Origin: Limnohabitans sp. 2KL-51
GTDB taxonomy: Bacteria > Pseudomonadota > Gammaproteobacteria > Burkholderiales > Burkholderiaceae_C
NCBI RefSeq assembly: GCF_003063645.1
Contig: NZ_NESJ01000005.1
Location: 124,001-188,000 of the forward strand
Direction of reading: 5' to 3'
DNA: 64,000 nucleotides
Made by a program: the position numbers and the translations under genes. Each line of letters opens with the position of its first letter. The first letter of the stretch is position 1. Of the stretch, positions 30,719 to 40,115 are shown piece by piece. Under the pieces are notes generated by a model. That model did no database searches. It was given only the letters and a program-made list of their open reading frames with translations, and was not told the DNA's origin.

Positions 30719-31426
30719 ATGCACAATTTGAAAATCATGCAAGAAATAGCCTCCAATACCACCGTCTCCGAGCAAGCCTTTCAGGCTTTGCGGCTGGACG
30801 TTTTGTCTGGCCGTCATGTGCCAGAGAGCAAGCTCAAAGTCGACGCCCTGCAACAACAATATGGCTTTTCCAGCAGCCCGCTGCGTGAAGCCCTGAACCG
30901 TTTGGTTCAAGAGGGCTTGGTCAAAGCGGATGAACGCCGTGGCTTCAGGGTGGCCGCCATGTCGCCAGACGATCTGGCCGACATCACCAAAATGCGATTA
31001 CTGCTCGACGTGACCGCGCTGCACGAATCGATCCAGCACGGCGATGACACTTGGGAAGCGAACATTGTGGCGAGCTTTCACCGCCTCGAAAAAATAGAGT
31101 CTCGCCTGCCCCAAGGTCCCGTTGTGTTGGATGCCGAGTGGAGTCAACGCCACCGCGACTTTCACATGTCTCTGATCGCCGCCTGCCCCTCTGAGCGGCA
31201 ATTGGCTTGGAGCATGAGTCTTTTTGACCAAGCCGAGCGGTATCGGCACTTCGCAGCACGCAACCGAACCGTGCTCAAGAAGAAAGACGCCGAGCACCGC
31301 GCCCTGATGAAAGCCGTGGTGCGGCGCGATGCGGCCACGGCCGCTCAATTGCTCGGCGAGCACATTTCCAGTACGCAAACCAATGTGCTGGCCGCTTTTG
31401 CCCTGACGCAAAAAAACCGCGTTTGA
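30719..31426 (+). CDS. GntR-family transcriptional regulator, FCD domain
   Basis: 235-residue regulator. The winged helix is at about 14-80 (AFQALRLDVLSGRHVPESKL, SSSPLREALNRLVQEGLV) and the helical FCD domain has the metal-site-type histidines HRDFHMSLIAAC and EHRALMKAV. It heads the catabolic block and is likely its local regulator. A second start at 30737 (MQEIAS) is possible because no strong ribosome site precedes either ATG. Confidence 0.9.
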   Translation: MHNLKIMQEIASNTTVSEQAFQALRLDVLSGRHVPESKLKVDALQQQYGFSSSPLREALNRLVQEGLVKADERRGFRVAAMSPDDLADITKMRLLLDVTALHESIQHGDDTWEANIVASFHRLEKIESRLPQGPVVLDAEWSQRHRDFHMSLIAACPSERQLAWSMSLFDQAERYRHFAARNRTVLKKKDAEHRALMKAVVRRDAATAAQLLGEHISSTQTNVLAAFALTQKNRV

Positions 31427-31456
31427 TTTCATTCACTTTTTGAACCCAGAGCACAT

Positions 31457-31996
31457 ATGCTTAAAGTCACGCAACCTACCCCCTCTCATTTCGGCATCTA
31501 TGTTTGGGATGTCGACAAAATGGTGAACTTTTACACCTCGGTTTTTGGCATGGTGATCAATGACCGAGGGGTAGGCAAAACCTTCAAAGCCCCCTTGGTT
31601 TTTTTGAGCTCGACACCCGACCAGCACCATCAGTTGGTCATTGCCGGCGGCCGCCCCCCAGAAGCCACTTTCAGCACGGTGATGCAGCTGTCTTTTGCAG
31701 TGCCCTCCATCCAATCGCTGCGCGAGCTGCGCGACAAAGCCACAGCCTTGGGCGCGACCAAGGTCATGCCCATGAACCACGGCAATGCTTTGTCTGTTTA
31801 CTTTGCAGACCCCGAGGGCAACACGGTGGAAATCTACATCGACATGCCTTTCTACATCTCTCAGCCACACGGCGATCCGCTCGATCTGAGTCAAGACGAT
31901 GCCACCATCCTGCGCGAGACCGAAGCCATCTGCCGCAGCGACCCCAGCTTCATGCCCATTGCCGAATGGCAAGCGCAATTCGCTCAAAAAATCTAA
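31457..31996 (+). CDS. VOC-family (glyoxalase/extradiol dioxygenase-like) protein
   Basis: 179 residues with the two-module vicinal-oxygen-chelate fold: HFGIYVWDVDKMVNFYTSVF at the start supplies the first metal His; HQLVIAGG and the terminal DPEGNTVEIYIDMPF supply the other ligands (His, Glu). Its likely role is ring cleavage or isomerisation of an aromatic or keto intermediate, but the VOC fold covers many chemistries. It is 30 bases after the regulator gene and 24 before a FAH-family hydrolase, consistent with a degradation operon. Confidence 0.85.
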   Translation: MLKVTQPTPSHFGIYVWDVDKMVNFYTSVFGMVINDRGVGKTFKAPLVFLSSTPDQHHQLVIAGGRPPEATFSTVMQLSFAVPSIQSLRELRDKATALGATKVMPMNHGNALSVYFADPEGNTVEIYIDMPFYISQPHGDPLDLSQDDATILRETEAICRSDPSFMPIAEWQAQFAQKI

Positions 31997-32020
31997 ATCT
32001 ATTTCACCCTAGGAACTTCC

Positions 32021-32887
32021 ATGAAATTACTCTCCTTCATTCACCAAGGTCGCGAAACATGGGGCGCCGTGACAGGCTCAGACACCGTGGTGGATCTGGG
32101 TCAAGCGATGCCGCAATTTGCCACGCTGATCGATTACATTGCTTCGGGCGCTTACTTGCAGGCCCAGCATGACGCGGCCCAACAAAAAACGTCCATTGCT
32201 ATGGCCGACATCACGTTTTTGCCCGTGATCCCCAAGCCAGAAAAGATCGTGTGTGCCGTGCGCAACTATATGGACCACCACAAAGAAGTGTTGGCCGCAG
32301 GCATGCACCGTGAACTGTCCGAAGAGCCGCCGATTTTTCTGCGCGTTTGGCGCTCACAGGTCGCGCATGGCCAACCCATCATTTGCCCAAAGGTTTCTGG
32401 TTCGCTCGACTGGGAAGGTGAGTTGGCCGTGATCATTGGCAAAGAAGGCCGCAACATTTCTGAAGCCGATGCTTTTGACCATGTGGCGGGCTACTCTTGC
32501 TACAACGACGGCAGCATCCGCGAATGGCAATTTCACGCCAAGCAAATCGCATCGGGCAAGAACTTCGAGTCCACCGGCGGCTTTGGCCCCTGGATGGTGA
32601 CGGCTGACGAGATTGCCCCCAACCAAGAACTGAAGCTGATCACGCGCTTGAATGGTGAAGTGGTGCAGTCGAGCCACACCGGGCACATGATCTTCCCGAT
32701 TGCCAAACTCATCAGCTATGCCTCGACCATCTTCACCCTGGTGCCCGGCGACGTGATCGCTACCGGCACGCCTGCAGGCGTGGGCTGGAGCCGTAAGCCA
32801 GCCTGGTTCATGAAGCCCGGCGATGTGTGCGAGGTTGAAATTGAAGGCATTGGCACCTTGGTCAATCCCATCGCCGCTCAAGCCTAA
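32021..32887 (+). CDS. Fumarylacetoacetate hydrolase-family protein
   Basis: 288-residue enzyme of the FAH superfamily (beta-diketone hydrolases, 2-hydroxypentadienoate hydratases, decarboxylases). Metal-binding acidic residues are visible in DWEGELAVIIG and YSCYNDGSIREWQ; GTPAGVG near the C-terminus is the usual FAH loop. An N-terminal domain (to about residue 70) is present, as in FahD1-like enzymes. It follows the VOC protein, suggesting sequential cleavage and hydrolysis of an aromatic-derived acid. Confidence 0.9.
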   Translation: MKLLSFIHQGRETWGAVTGSDTVVDLGQAMPQFATLIDYIASGAYLQAQHDAAQQKTSIAMADITFLPVIPKPEKIVCAVRNYMDHHKEVLAAGMHRELSEEPPIFLRVWRSQVAHGQPIICPKVSGSLDWEGELAVIIGKEGRNISEADAFDHVAGYSCYNDGSIREWQFHAKQIASGKNFESTGGFGPWMVTADEIAPNQELKLITRLNGEVVQSSHTGHMIFPIAKLISYASTIFTLVPGDVIATGTPAGVGWSRKPAWFMKPGDVCEVEIEGIGTLVNPIAAQA

Positions 32888-32901
32888 GCGCAAGCCTGAA
32901 C

Positions 32902-33897
32902 ATGAAAGCGATCCAAGTCCATGTAACTGGCGGACCAGAAAACCTGTTGGAGGTGGTGCTGCCAGAGCCGGTTGCGGGTCGTGGACAAGTTCGCGTCAAA
33001 GCCAGCACCATTGGGGTCGGCCGCCCTGACGTTCTGCTTCGCAAAGGCACCTACAAATGGATGCCGCCGCTGCCAGCGATACCCGGCGCCGAATTGGCCG
33101 GTGTGGTGGATGCCGTGGGCGAGGGGGTCACGCAATGGCAAACGGGTGACCGCGTTTTGGTCAGTGCGCGTGAGTTGCCCCAACGAGGCGGCTGTTATGC
33201 AGAAGCCATCGTGGTGCCCGAAGATTCACCCTACCGATTACCGGACACCGTCTCGTTTGACGATGCGGTGAGCCTGCCCAATTTGCAGTTGGCCCTGGCA
33301 CTTTTTCAGATCGCGGGTCCCATCGCATCTCAAGCGCCCCATGTGTTGATCACCGGTGCCTCAGGGGGCGTGGCGGGCATGTTGTGCCAAGTGGCCAAAC
33401 TTAAGGGCTTTGTCACCATAGGCACCAGCAGGAGCCGTGACAAAGCTCAGTTTGCGTTGGCGCGTGGTTTTGACCACGTCATTTGCACCGATTACGAAAC
33501 AACCCATGAGCGCCTGGCGAACATCACAAAGGGGCAGGGCCTGAATCTGGTGTTTGACCACTTGGGGGGTCAAAGTCTGATCGATGGACTCAAAAATCTG
33601 GCCCCCTTTGGCACCCTGGTGTCCTACAACGTCGTGCAAGGCATGCCCTCCGAAGACACCTTCCAGGTGATGCGTCAATTGCTGGAAAAAAGCCTGGCCA
33701 TTCGGTGTTTTTCGATGCACACCTTTGACGCAAACCGCGCCACACGTCGCGGGCTGATGAACGAGGCCATCGCCCTGTTGGCGCAGCAGCACGTCAGCTT
33801 TTCGCCCCCTCAGATTTTCAAGCTCAGCGAGGTCCAAAAAACCCACGCTTTGCTCGACCAAGGACTTGTCAGTGGAAAGCTGGTCATGCACCCATGA
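32902..33897 (+). CDS. Zinc-independent quinone oxidoreductase-like (MDR family) enzyme
   Basis: NAD(P)H-dependent medium-chain reductase, 331 residues. N-terminal GroES-like domain (PGAELAGVVDAVGEGV) and Rossmann domain with VLITGASGGVAGMLCQVAK. The catalytic zinc Cys/His set is missing, as in quinone-oxidoreductase/crotonyl-type members. It starts 14 bases after the FAH gene. Substrate uncertain; enoyl or quinone reduction is typical. Confidence 0.87.
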   Translation: MKAIQVHVTGGPENLLEVVLPEPVAGRGQVRVKASTIGVGRPDVLLRKGTYKWMPPLPAIPGAELAGVVDAVGEGVTQWQTGDRVLVSARELPQRGGCYAEAIVVPEDSPYRLPDTVSFDDAVSLPNLQLALALFQIAGPIASQAPHVLITGASGGVAGMLCQVAKLKGFVTIGTSRSRDKAQFALARGFDHVICTDYETTHERLANITKGQGLNLVFDHLGGQSLIDGLKNLAPFGTLVSYNVVQGMPSEDTFQVMRQLLEKSLAIRCFSMHTFDANRATRRGLMNEAIALLAQQHVSFSPPQIFKLSEVQKTHALLDQGLVSGKLVMHP

Positions 33898-33952
33898 CCC
33901 GCAGCTGAACGCGTGCATTTGGCAGTGATACTTTTATAACCAGGAGACCAAC

Positions 33953-34921
33953 ATGATTCGCAGACACCTTCTCGCCACTTTGACCATCACCACCTTGATG
34001 TTGCCCGGGGTCGCGCTGGCACAAGCCTATCCCGACCGTCCCATCAAGGTCATGCAAGGCTTTGCGCCAGGCGGCAACGCCGACAACATCGCCCGGACTG
34101 TAGGCGTAGAAATGAGCAAGGGCTTAGGCCAAAACATCGTGGTCGAAGCTCAGGCAGGCGCAGGCGGCACCATTGCGGCCACCACCGTCGCCAAGTCAAG
34201 GCCCGATGGCCATACCTTGCTGTTGGCTACGGGCGGGCATGCGGTGGCTGGCGCTTTGTACAACAACTTGGCTTACCGCACGGTACAAGACTTTGAGATG
34301 GTCAGCACCATCACTTACTTCCCGTTCTTGGTGGTCGTTCCGGCCAACAGCAAGTACCCCAGCCTGTCGGCCTTGTTGGCGGCCGCCAGAGCCAACCCGA
34401 CGGAGGTGAGCTATGGCACCGCGGGCATCGGCTCCACACACCATTTGGCGGGCGAGTTGCTCGCCAGCATGTCCAAAACACAGTTGCTGCATGTGCCCTT
34501 CAGAGGCGACTCGGCTTCGCTCACCTCCCTCTTGGGCGGCGAGATCCCCATGATCATTGCACCGCCCACGGCGGTTATGGCCAACATCAAATCTGGCAAG
34601 CTTCGCGCCATTGCCACCACGGGTCCTCAGCGCTGGCAGGGGTTGCCTGATGTGCCCACCGTGTCGGAGCAAGGTGTGTCGGGCTACGACGTGCAGTCAT
34701 GGGCCGGCTTGATGGCGCCTGCAGGCACACCCAAACCCGTCATTGACCGCCTGAACGCGGAGTTGCAAAAAGCCCTTTTGGTGCCCACTGTGAAAACGCG
34801 CTTGGAAGACATGGGCGGCGAGGTGCGCGGCAGCACCTCGGAGGAGATGCGGAACATGGTGGCCACACAAACCCAAAAATGGATTCAAGTGGTGAACGAC
34901 GCCAAAATACCGAAAAACTAA
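33953..34921 (+). CDS. Bug-family (TctC-like) periplasmic solute-binding protein
   Basis: 322 residues with a Sec signal (ends ALAQA near residue 24) followed by YPDRPIKVMQGFAPGGNADN, the Bug signature start. These proteins feed tripartite tricarboxylate transporters or act as orphan sensors; no tctA/tctB genes are nearby, a usual situation in Burkholderiales. Other family segments: TPKPVIDRLNAELQKAL. Probably binds a carboxylate linked to the pathway. Confidence 0.92.
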   Translation: MIRRHLLATLTITTLMLPGVALAQAYPDRPIKVMQGFAPGGNADNIARTVGVEMSKGLGQNIVVEAQAGAGGTIAATTVAKSRPDGHTLLLATGGHAVAGALYNNLAYRTVQDFEMVSTITYFPFLVVVPANSKYPSLSALLAAARANPTEVSYGTAGIGSTHHLAGELLASMSKTQLLHVPFRGDSASLTSLLGGEIPMIIAPPTAVMANIKSGKLRAIATTGPQRWQGLPDVPTVSEQGVSGYDVQSWAGLMAPAGTPKPVIDRLNAELQKALLVPTVKTRLEDMGGEVRGSTSEEMRNMVATQTQKWIQVVNDAKIPKN

Positions 34922-35013
34922 GTCCCTCAGTGGGTTCCGGGGCCTTGCCCAAACGGGCAACTTGTTGCCAGGTCAACCCAGGGCTCCGTCCCCGCCTTTT
35001 TTGAAAGCTCAAG

Positions 35014-35592
35014 ATGTCACTGATTCAGATCCGCAAACGCAGCCTCACCATTGAAACGACTTACCACGAAGGTGGACCCGTCTCCGACCAACCCTTGAAA
35101 CTCGCCGCAGCCTGTGCAGTGATTCAAAACCCCTACGCCGGCACCTATGCGCCCGATCTCATGCCTTTCATGGCAGAGCTCAGGTCGCTGGGCACCGTGT
35201 TGGCACAAGAGTTGATCGACACACTGGGCAAAGACAACATCGAGGTTTACAGCAAAGCCGCCATTGTGGGCGTCAATGGTGAAATGGAACACGGTGCTGT
35301 CTGGCACGAAGCTGGGGGCTGGGCCATGCGGTCCTTGTTGGGTGACCCCAAAGCCATCGTCCCGGCCAGCAAGGCGGTGGCCAGCGCTGGGTATCGTTTG
35401 ATGGTTCCCGTGCATTACATCCACGCTTGTTATGTGCGCAGCCACTTCAACAGCATGGAGGTGGGCATTCAGGATGCGCCGCGCCCCAATGAAATTTTGT
35501 TTGCGCTGGTCATGGGAACAGGTGGCCGCATTCACTCGCGACTGGGTGGTCTGACCAAGGAGGCTGTTTCGGTCCACGACGGCCAGCGCTGA
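35014..35592 (+). CDS. Amino_acid_synth (DUF1185) family protein
   Basis: 192-residue protein of the family named amino acid synthesis (PF06684 type). The conserved features are CAVIQNPYAG near residue 35, GKDNIEVYSKAAIVGVNGE with EHGAVWHEAGG, and MGTGGRIHSRLGGL near the end. Members occur in Burkholderiales catabolic clusters beside Bug proteins; the biochemical role is not settled and may concern unusual ring or amide compounds. It is in line with the Bug gene, 92 bases away. Confidence 0.83.
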   Translation: MSLIQIRKRSLTIETTYHEGGPVSDQPLKLAAACAVIQNPYAGTYAPDLMPFMAELRSLGTVLAQELIDTLGKDNIEVYSKAAIVGVNGEMEHGAVWHEAGGWAMRSLLGDPKAIVPASKAVASAGYRLMVPVHYIHACYVRSHFNSMEVGIQDAPRPNEILFALVMGTGGRIHSRLGGLTKEAVSVHDGQR

Positions 35593-35719
35593 ATCGCCTG
35601 CGAAAACAGTTGGCCAGGGCTCGTTTTGACAGCCCTTCCCAAAACAAATTGACGCCTCTGCCTACGGCTGTATGGACCGGTCACACCTGTGACTGTTTTT
35701 GCAGGTCAATGGGTCCAAG

Positions 35720-36724
35720 ATGCACATCTTTGCCCATGAACTTGTCATGACCGCCGACACCCAGCCCAGCCTCAGCCCCGAGCAAGACGCTTATTTGCGC
35801 GAACGTTCTGACTGGATGGGCGCTTATTTGGTGTTGCACGCTTGGGGCGTGATCGCATTGGCCATGGCGGTTTTCATCGCTTGGCCTAACCCCTTGAGCT
35901 TCATTGTCGCGGTGGTCATCATTGGCGGGCGGCAACTGGGCCTGGCGATTTTGATGCACGATGCAGCGCACCGTGCCTTGTTCAAAAACACCCGGTTCAA
36001 TGACACGCTGGGCGCGTTTTTGTGCGGCTGGCCTGTGGGCGCAAGCCTCACGCTGTACCGCCCCTATCACCTGAGTCACCACCGCCACACCCAGCAAGCC
36101 GAAGACCCCGACCTGATGTTGTCGGCCCCGTTTCCCATCAGCCAAAGCAGCTTTTGGCGCAAGATGCGGCGAGATATTCTGGGCGTGACAGGCTACCAAC
36201 GCCGCATGGAATCTTTCCGCCTGGAAATGGGCGACAGCCCCAGCCGCTGGCAACGTCTGAAGAACCTGATCGCCGCAGAAAAATATTTCTTGCTCAGCAA
36301 CCTGGCGATCTTCGCCATCACGGCAGCAGTCGGCGTGTGGTGGGCCTACTTTGCCTTGTGGCTGCTGCCTTTGTTGACCTGGTACCAGGTCATCAGCCGC
36401 GTCCGCAACATTGCCGAGCATGCGGTGGTGGGCGACAACGACGACCGCTTGCGCAACACCCGCACCACGCTCACGAATTGGGGCATGCGCATGGTGCTGG
36501 CGCCCTACTGGGTCAATTACCACCTGGAACACCACCTGTTTGTGTTCACCCCCTGCTGGAAGCTGCCTGCGGCGCACCGCATGCTGATCGCGCAAGGCTT
36601 TGGCCCGCGCATGGAACTGGCCCCGGGTTATCTGGCCGTGCTGCGCAAAGCGGTGTCCAACCCGCACGACGACCCCGATCACGGTAAGCCAGGCGATCAA
36701 CGCAAACGCGCTGCACTCATCTGA
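35720..36724 (+). CDS. Membrane fatty-acid-desaturase-family oxygenase
   Basis: Integral membrane di-iron protein of about 334 residues. The histidine boxes are intact: HDAAHR near 83, HLSHHRHTQQ near 118 and HHLEHH near 270, with four or so membrane helices. It could be a desaturase, hydroxylase or a terpenoid/ring-oxygenase-like enzyme. The open frame has a TTG at 35699, ATG at 35720 and ATG at 35747, none with a strong ribosome site, so the start is uncertain. It precedes an SDR and an acid-CoA-ligase gene, so it may oxygenate a substrate handled by both. Confidence 0.82.
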   Translation: MHIFAHELVMTADTQPSLSPEQDAYLRERSDWMGAYLVLHAWGVIALAMAVFIAWPNPLSFIVAVVIIGGRQLGLAILMHDAAHRALFKNTRFNDTLGAFLCGWPVGASLTLYRPYHLSHHRHTQQAEDPDLMLSAPFPISQSSFWRKMRRDILGVTGYQRRMESFRLEMGDSPSRWQRLKNLIAAEKYFLLSNLAIFAITAAVGVWWAYFALWLLPLLTWYQVISRVRNIAEHAVVGDNDDRLRNTRTTLTNWGMRMVLAPYWVNYHLEHHLFVFTPCWKLPAAHRMLIAQGFGPRMELAPGYLAVLRKAVSNPHDDPDHGKPGDQRKRAALI

Positions 36725-36747
36725 CCCCTTCAAAACAAGGACTGAAC

Positions 36748-37530
36748 ATGGCACACCGACTTGACCAACAAGTGGCCATCGTGACCGGGGCCAGCCGAGG
36801 CATTGGCCGCGCGATCGCCGAGGCTTATGCCGCTGAAGGCGCCAGCCTGTGCCTGATTGCCACCGACACGTCGCGCCTGCAGGAGGTCAAGGACAGCCTG
36901 GGCTTACCCGCCGAGCGCATCATGACTTTGGGCCTGAACGTGACCGAGCGTGACGCCTGCTTTGCGGCCGTGGCGCAAGTCGAAGATCGCTTTGGGCGTG
37001 TCGATGTGCTGGTCAACAACGCCGGGGTGTACCGGGCCAAGCCTTTCCTCAACTACGCGCCGCAAGATTTTCAGGACATGCTCGATGTGAACCTGTTTGG
37101 CGTGCTGCACTTCATGCAGGCGTGCCTGCCGGGCATGCAGGCACGGCGGCACGGGCGCATCGTCAACATCGCCTCCACGGCTGGCAAATGGGGCTCGCGC
37201 AACCAGTCGGCCTACAACGTGAGCAAGCACGCGGTGGTGGGCTTGACGCGCTGCGTCGCCCTTGAGGCCAGCCCGCACGCGGTCACGGTGAATGCGATCT
37301 GCCCCGGCTTTGTGCAGACCGACATGGTGGAAACGCTGAAAGCCCAGGTGGCCCAAAGCTCCGGCATGAGCGGCGACGACATGGTCAAGGCCGCACTGGC
37401 GCGGGTGCCGCTGGGGCGGGTGCTGAACCCCGACGAAATCGCTGCCTTGGCGGTCTACCTCGGCTCTCACGAGTCACGCGGCATGACAGGGCAGTCTATC
37501 TTGCTCGATGGCGGCATGGTCCTGGTCTAG
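36748..37530 (+). CDS. Short-chain dehydrogenase/reductase
   Basis: NAD(P)-dependent oxidoreductase, 260 residues. Cofactor motif GASRGIGRA (about 12-20), NNAGVYR, catalytic Ser in NIASTAG and YNVSKHA (Tyr-x3-Lys), C-terminal GMTGQSILLDGGM. Resembles 3-hydroxybutyrate-dehydrogenase-like and cyclic-alcohol SDRs. It sits 23 bases after the desaturase-type gene. Confidence 0.92.
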   Translation: MAHRLDQQVAIVTGASRGIGRAIAEAYAAEGASLCLIATDTSRLQEVKDSLGLPAERIMTLGLNVTERDACFAAVAQVEDRFGRVDVLVNNAGVYRAKPFLNYAPQDFQDMLDVNLFGVLHFMQACLPGMQARRHGRIVNIASTAGKWGSRNQSAYNVSKHAVVGLTRCVALEASPHAVTVNAICPGFVQTDMVETLKAQVAQSSGMSGDDMVKAALARVPLGRVLNPDEIAALAVYLGSHESRGMTGQSILLDGGMVLV

Positions 37531-37573
37531 TGGACGGATCGCATCGCACCGCACGCATACTTGCCCCATTCAC

Positions 37574-39106
37574 ATGAACATCGCTCTCTGGTTGGCGCGC
37601 ACCGCCGAACGTTACCCGCAGCAAGCGGCCATCGCGCACGGCACCGATGTCTGGTGCGATTACGCCGAATTCGCCCACCGCGCTGCCCGCACGGCCAGCT
37701 GGCTGCACGCCCAAGGTGTGCAGCCCGGCGACCGCGTGATGCTGTTCCTGTACAACACGCCCGAATATTTGCCCCTCATGTGGGGCATCTGGTGGGCCGG
37801 TGCGGTGGCGGTGCCCGTCAACGCCAAGCTGCACGAACGCGAAGCGGCATGGATCGCTCAGCACAGCGAGGCGCACATCGCTTTTTGCGACAGCGAACGG
37901 GAACACACTTTCACACAAGCACTGCGCGACTTGGGCGTTGTTACAGCCGTTAAGGCTGACAGCTCATTCATGTTGCAAGTCGAAGGCCCAGAACTGCCAC
38001 TGCAAGCCCGCGAGGACGACGACCCGGCCTGGTTGTTCTACACCAGCGGCACCACCGGCAGGCCCAAGGGCGTGGTGCTGTGTGCCCGCCAATTGCGCGG
38101 CTGCACGTTGGCGTATTTCGGCTCGGTGCAATCGGTGGAACGTGGCGACACCATGCTGCACCCCGCGCCGCTGTCGCACGGTGGCGGCATGTACCACTTG
38201 CCTTATGTGCTGAACGCCGGGCTGAATGTGGTGCCGCGCTCGGACGGGTTTGACCCGCATGAAGCCTTGTTGCTGGCTGCGCACTGGCAGCGGGCCTCGT
38301 TTTTTGCAGCGCCCACCATGGTGCGGCGGCTGGTGGATGCGGCGCGCAACTTGCCTGAGCGGCCGCAGGGTCTGGCCACCATCGTCTATGGCGGCGGCCC
38401 CATGTACCTGGCCGACATCGAAGAGGCATTGCAGGTCATCGGCCCGCACTTTGCGCAGATTTATGGCCAAGGTGAATGCCCAATGACCATCAGCGTGCTG
38501 CCCAAGAGCGATGTGCTGGACACCACCCACCCGCGTTACCGGGAACGGCTGGCTTCGGTCGGGCATTCACAGGCCATGGTCGAGCTGAAGATTGGCGACG
38601 AGTCAGGGGCGGGCTTGCTGGTGGGTGAAGTGGGTGAAATTTGCGTCCGCAGCGAGCTGGTCATGGCGGGCTATTGGCGCGATCCTGAGGCCACTGCCAA
38701 AGCCATTCGCGGCGGCTGGTTGCAAACCGGTGATGTGGGGCGGCTGGATGCCGATGGCTACCTGACTTTGCTGGACCGATCGAAGGACCTGGTGATCAGC
38801 GGCGGCACCAACATTTACCCCCGCGAAGTCGAAGAAGCCTTGCTCACGCACCCGCAGGTGGCCGAGGTGTCGGTGATTGGCCGACCCGACCCGGAGTGGG
38901 GCGAGGTGGTGGTGGCGTTTGTGGTGTGCCGCCAGCCCTTGGCTGTTGCCGATTTGGACGCGCACTGCCTGGACCAGGTGGCGCGTTTCAAGCGGCCCAA
39001 GCACTACCACTTTGTCAATGCCTTGCCCAAAAACAATTACGGCAAGGTGCTGAAAACCGAGTTGCGCGCCATCGACGCGCAAGGACTGGAAACGCGTCGG
39101 ACTTGA
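37574..39106 (+). CDS. AMP-binding acyl/aryl-CoA ligase
   Basis: Class I adenylate-forming enzyme of 510 residues that would activate a carboxylic acid with ATP and CoA. P-loop LFYTSGTTGRPKGVVL, A5-type YGQGECPM, A7 GDVGRLDADGYL and hinge DRSKDLVISGGTNIYPREVE are clear; the C-terminal catalytic Lys lies in NNYGKVLKTE. I use the ATG at 37574, because the longer frame to 37508 overlaps the SDR gene. Carboxylate specificity unknown. Together with the SDR and oxygenase it suggests activation and oxidation of an exotic acid taken up by the following Liv-type transporter. Confidence 0.92.
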   Translation: MNIALWLARTAERYPQQAAIAHGTDVWCDYAEFAHRAARTASWLHAQGVQPGDRVMLFLYNTPEYLPLMWGIWWAGAVAVPVNAKLHEREAAWIAQHSEAHIAFCDSEREHTFTQALRDLGVVTAVKADSSFMLQVEGPELPLQAREDDDPAWLFYTSGTTGRPKGVVLCARQLRGCTLAYFGSVQSVERGDTMLHPAPLSHGGGMYHLPYVLNAGLNVVPRSDGFDPHEALLLAAHWQRASFFAAPTMVRRLVDAARNLPERPQGLATIVYGGGPMYLADIEEALQVIGPHFAQIYGQGECPMTISVLPKSDVLDTTHPRYRERLASVGHSQAMVELKIGDESGAGLLVGEVGEICVRSELVMAGYWRDPEATAKAIRGGWLQTGDVGRLDADGYLTLLDRSKDLVISGGTNIYPREVEEALLTHPQVAEVSVIGRPDPEWGEVVVAFVVCRQPLAVADLDAHCLDQVARFKRPKHYHFVNALPKNNYGKVLKTELRAIDAQGLETRRT

Positions 39107-39338
39107 GTCGGTATGGGTCTGAATTCTTTGTCCCTACCCAGGTAACGCCGTCAGCTTGCAAGCAGCACAGATTTGGCCTAGCCCTATGGCAGCCGCTGAA
39201 ATGGGAAATGCTCGCGATTTGTAGACACCAACGAGACAAACCACGGGATAACCATGAAGCAAAAAGTGACGCTCCAGTCTCACAATGGCCCACTTTGTAC
39301 AGTTTGAAACATACGCCGAAAGAAACTGAGCCCTCCAG

Positions 39339-40115
39339 ATGTCCAGCAACACCATCCTTGAAACCCGGAATCTCATCAAAGAGTTCAAGGGCTTTGTCGC
39401 CGTCAATGACGTGAACCTGAGCGTGCAGCGCGGCCAGATTCACGCGTTGATCGGCCCCAATGGCGCAGGCAAGACCACGGTCTTCAACCTGCTGACCAAA
39501 TTCCTGATTCCGACCAAGGGGCAGATCCTGTTCAATGGCCACGACATCACCGGCGAAAAACCCTCCCAGGTGGCGCGCCGGGGCATCGTGCGCTCGTTCC
39601 AGATTTCGGCCACCTTCCCCAACCTCACGGTGATGGAAAACGTGCGCATTGGTTTGCAGCGCGCCACGGGCATATCGCTGCATTTCTGGCGTTCCGAGCG
39701 CAGCCTGAACCAGCTCAACGACAAGGCCATGGCGCTGCTGGACCAGGTCGATTTGGGCAGCATGGCCGATCTGACTGCCGTGGAATTGCCCTACGGCCGC
39801 AAGCGCGCCCTGGAGATCGCCACCACGCTGGCCATGGACCCCGAACTGATGCTGCTGGATGAGCCCACCCAAGGCATGGGCCACGAAGACGTGGACCGTG
39901 TGACGCAGCTGATCAAAAAAGTCGGCGCCAACCGCACCATCCTGATGGTGGAACACAACATGAGCGTGGTGTCCAAGATTGCCGACACCATCAGCGTTTT
40001 GCAACGTGGACAAGTGATTGCCGAAGGACCTTACGAAGTGGTTTCGAAAAATCCCCAAGTGCTTGAAGCCTACATGGGCACCGCCGACAACCAACTGGAG
40101 GGTGCCCATGGCTGA
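39339..40115 (+). CDS. Liv-type ABC transporter ATP-binding protein (LivG-like)
   Basis: First ATPase of a branched-chain/hydrophobic-amino-acid type (HAAT) importer, 258 residues. Walker A GPNGAGKTT is at about 40-48, Walker B LLLDEPTQGM, and the LivG-type extension is present. The preceding 232 bases hold no gene; I see no clear promoter there. The importer is complete: LivG, LivF, binding protein, LivH, LivM. Confidence 0.93.
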   Translation: MSSNTILETRNLIKEFKGFVAVNDVNLSVQRGQIHALIGPNGAGKTTVFNLLTKFLIPTKGQILFNGHDITGEKPSQVARRGIVRSFQISATFPNLTVMENVRIGLQRATGISLHFWRSERSLNQLNDKAMALLDQVDLGSMADLTAVELPYGRKRALEIATTLAMDPELMLLDEPTQGMGHEDVDRVTQLIKKVGANRTILMVEHNMSVVSKIADTISVLQRGQVIAEGPYEVVSKNPQVLEAYMGTADNQLEGAHG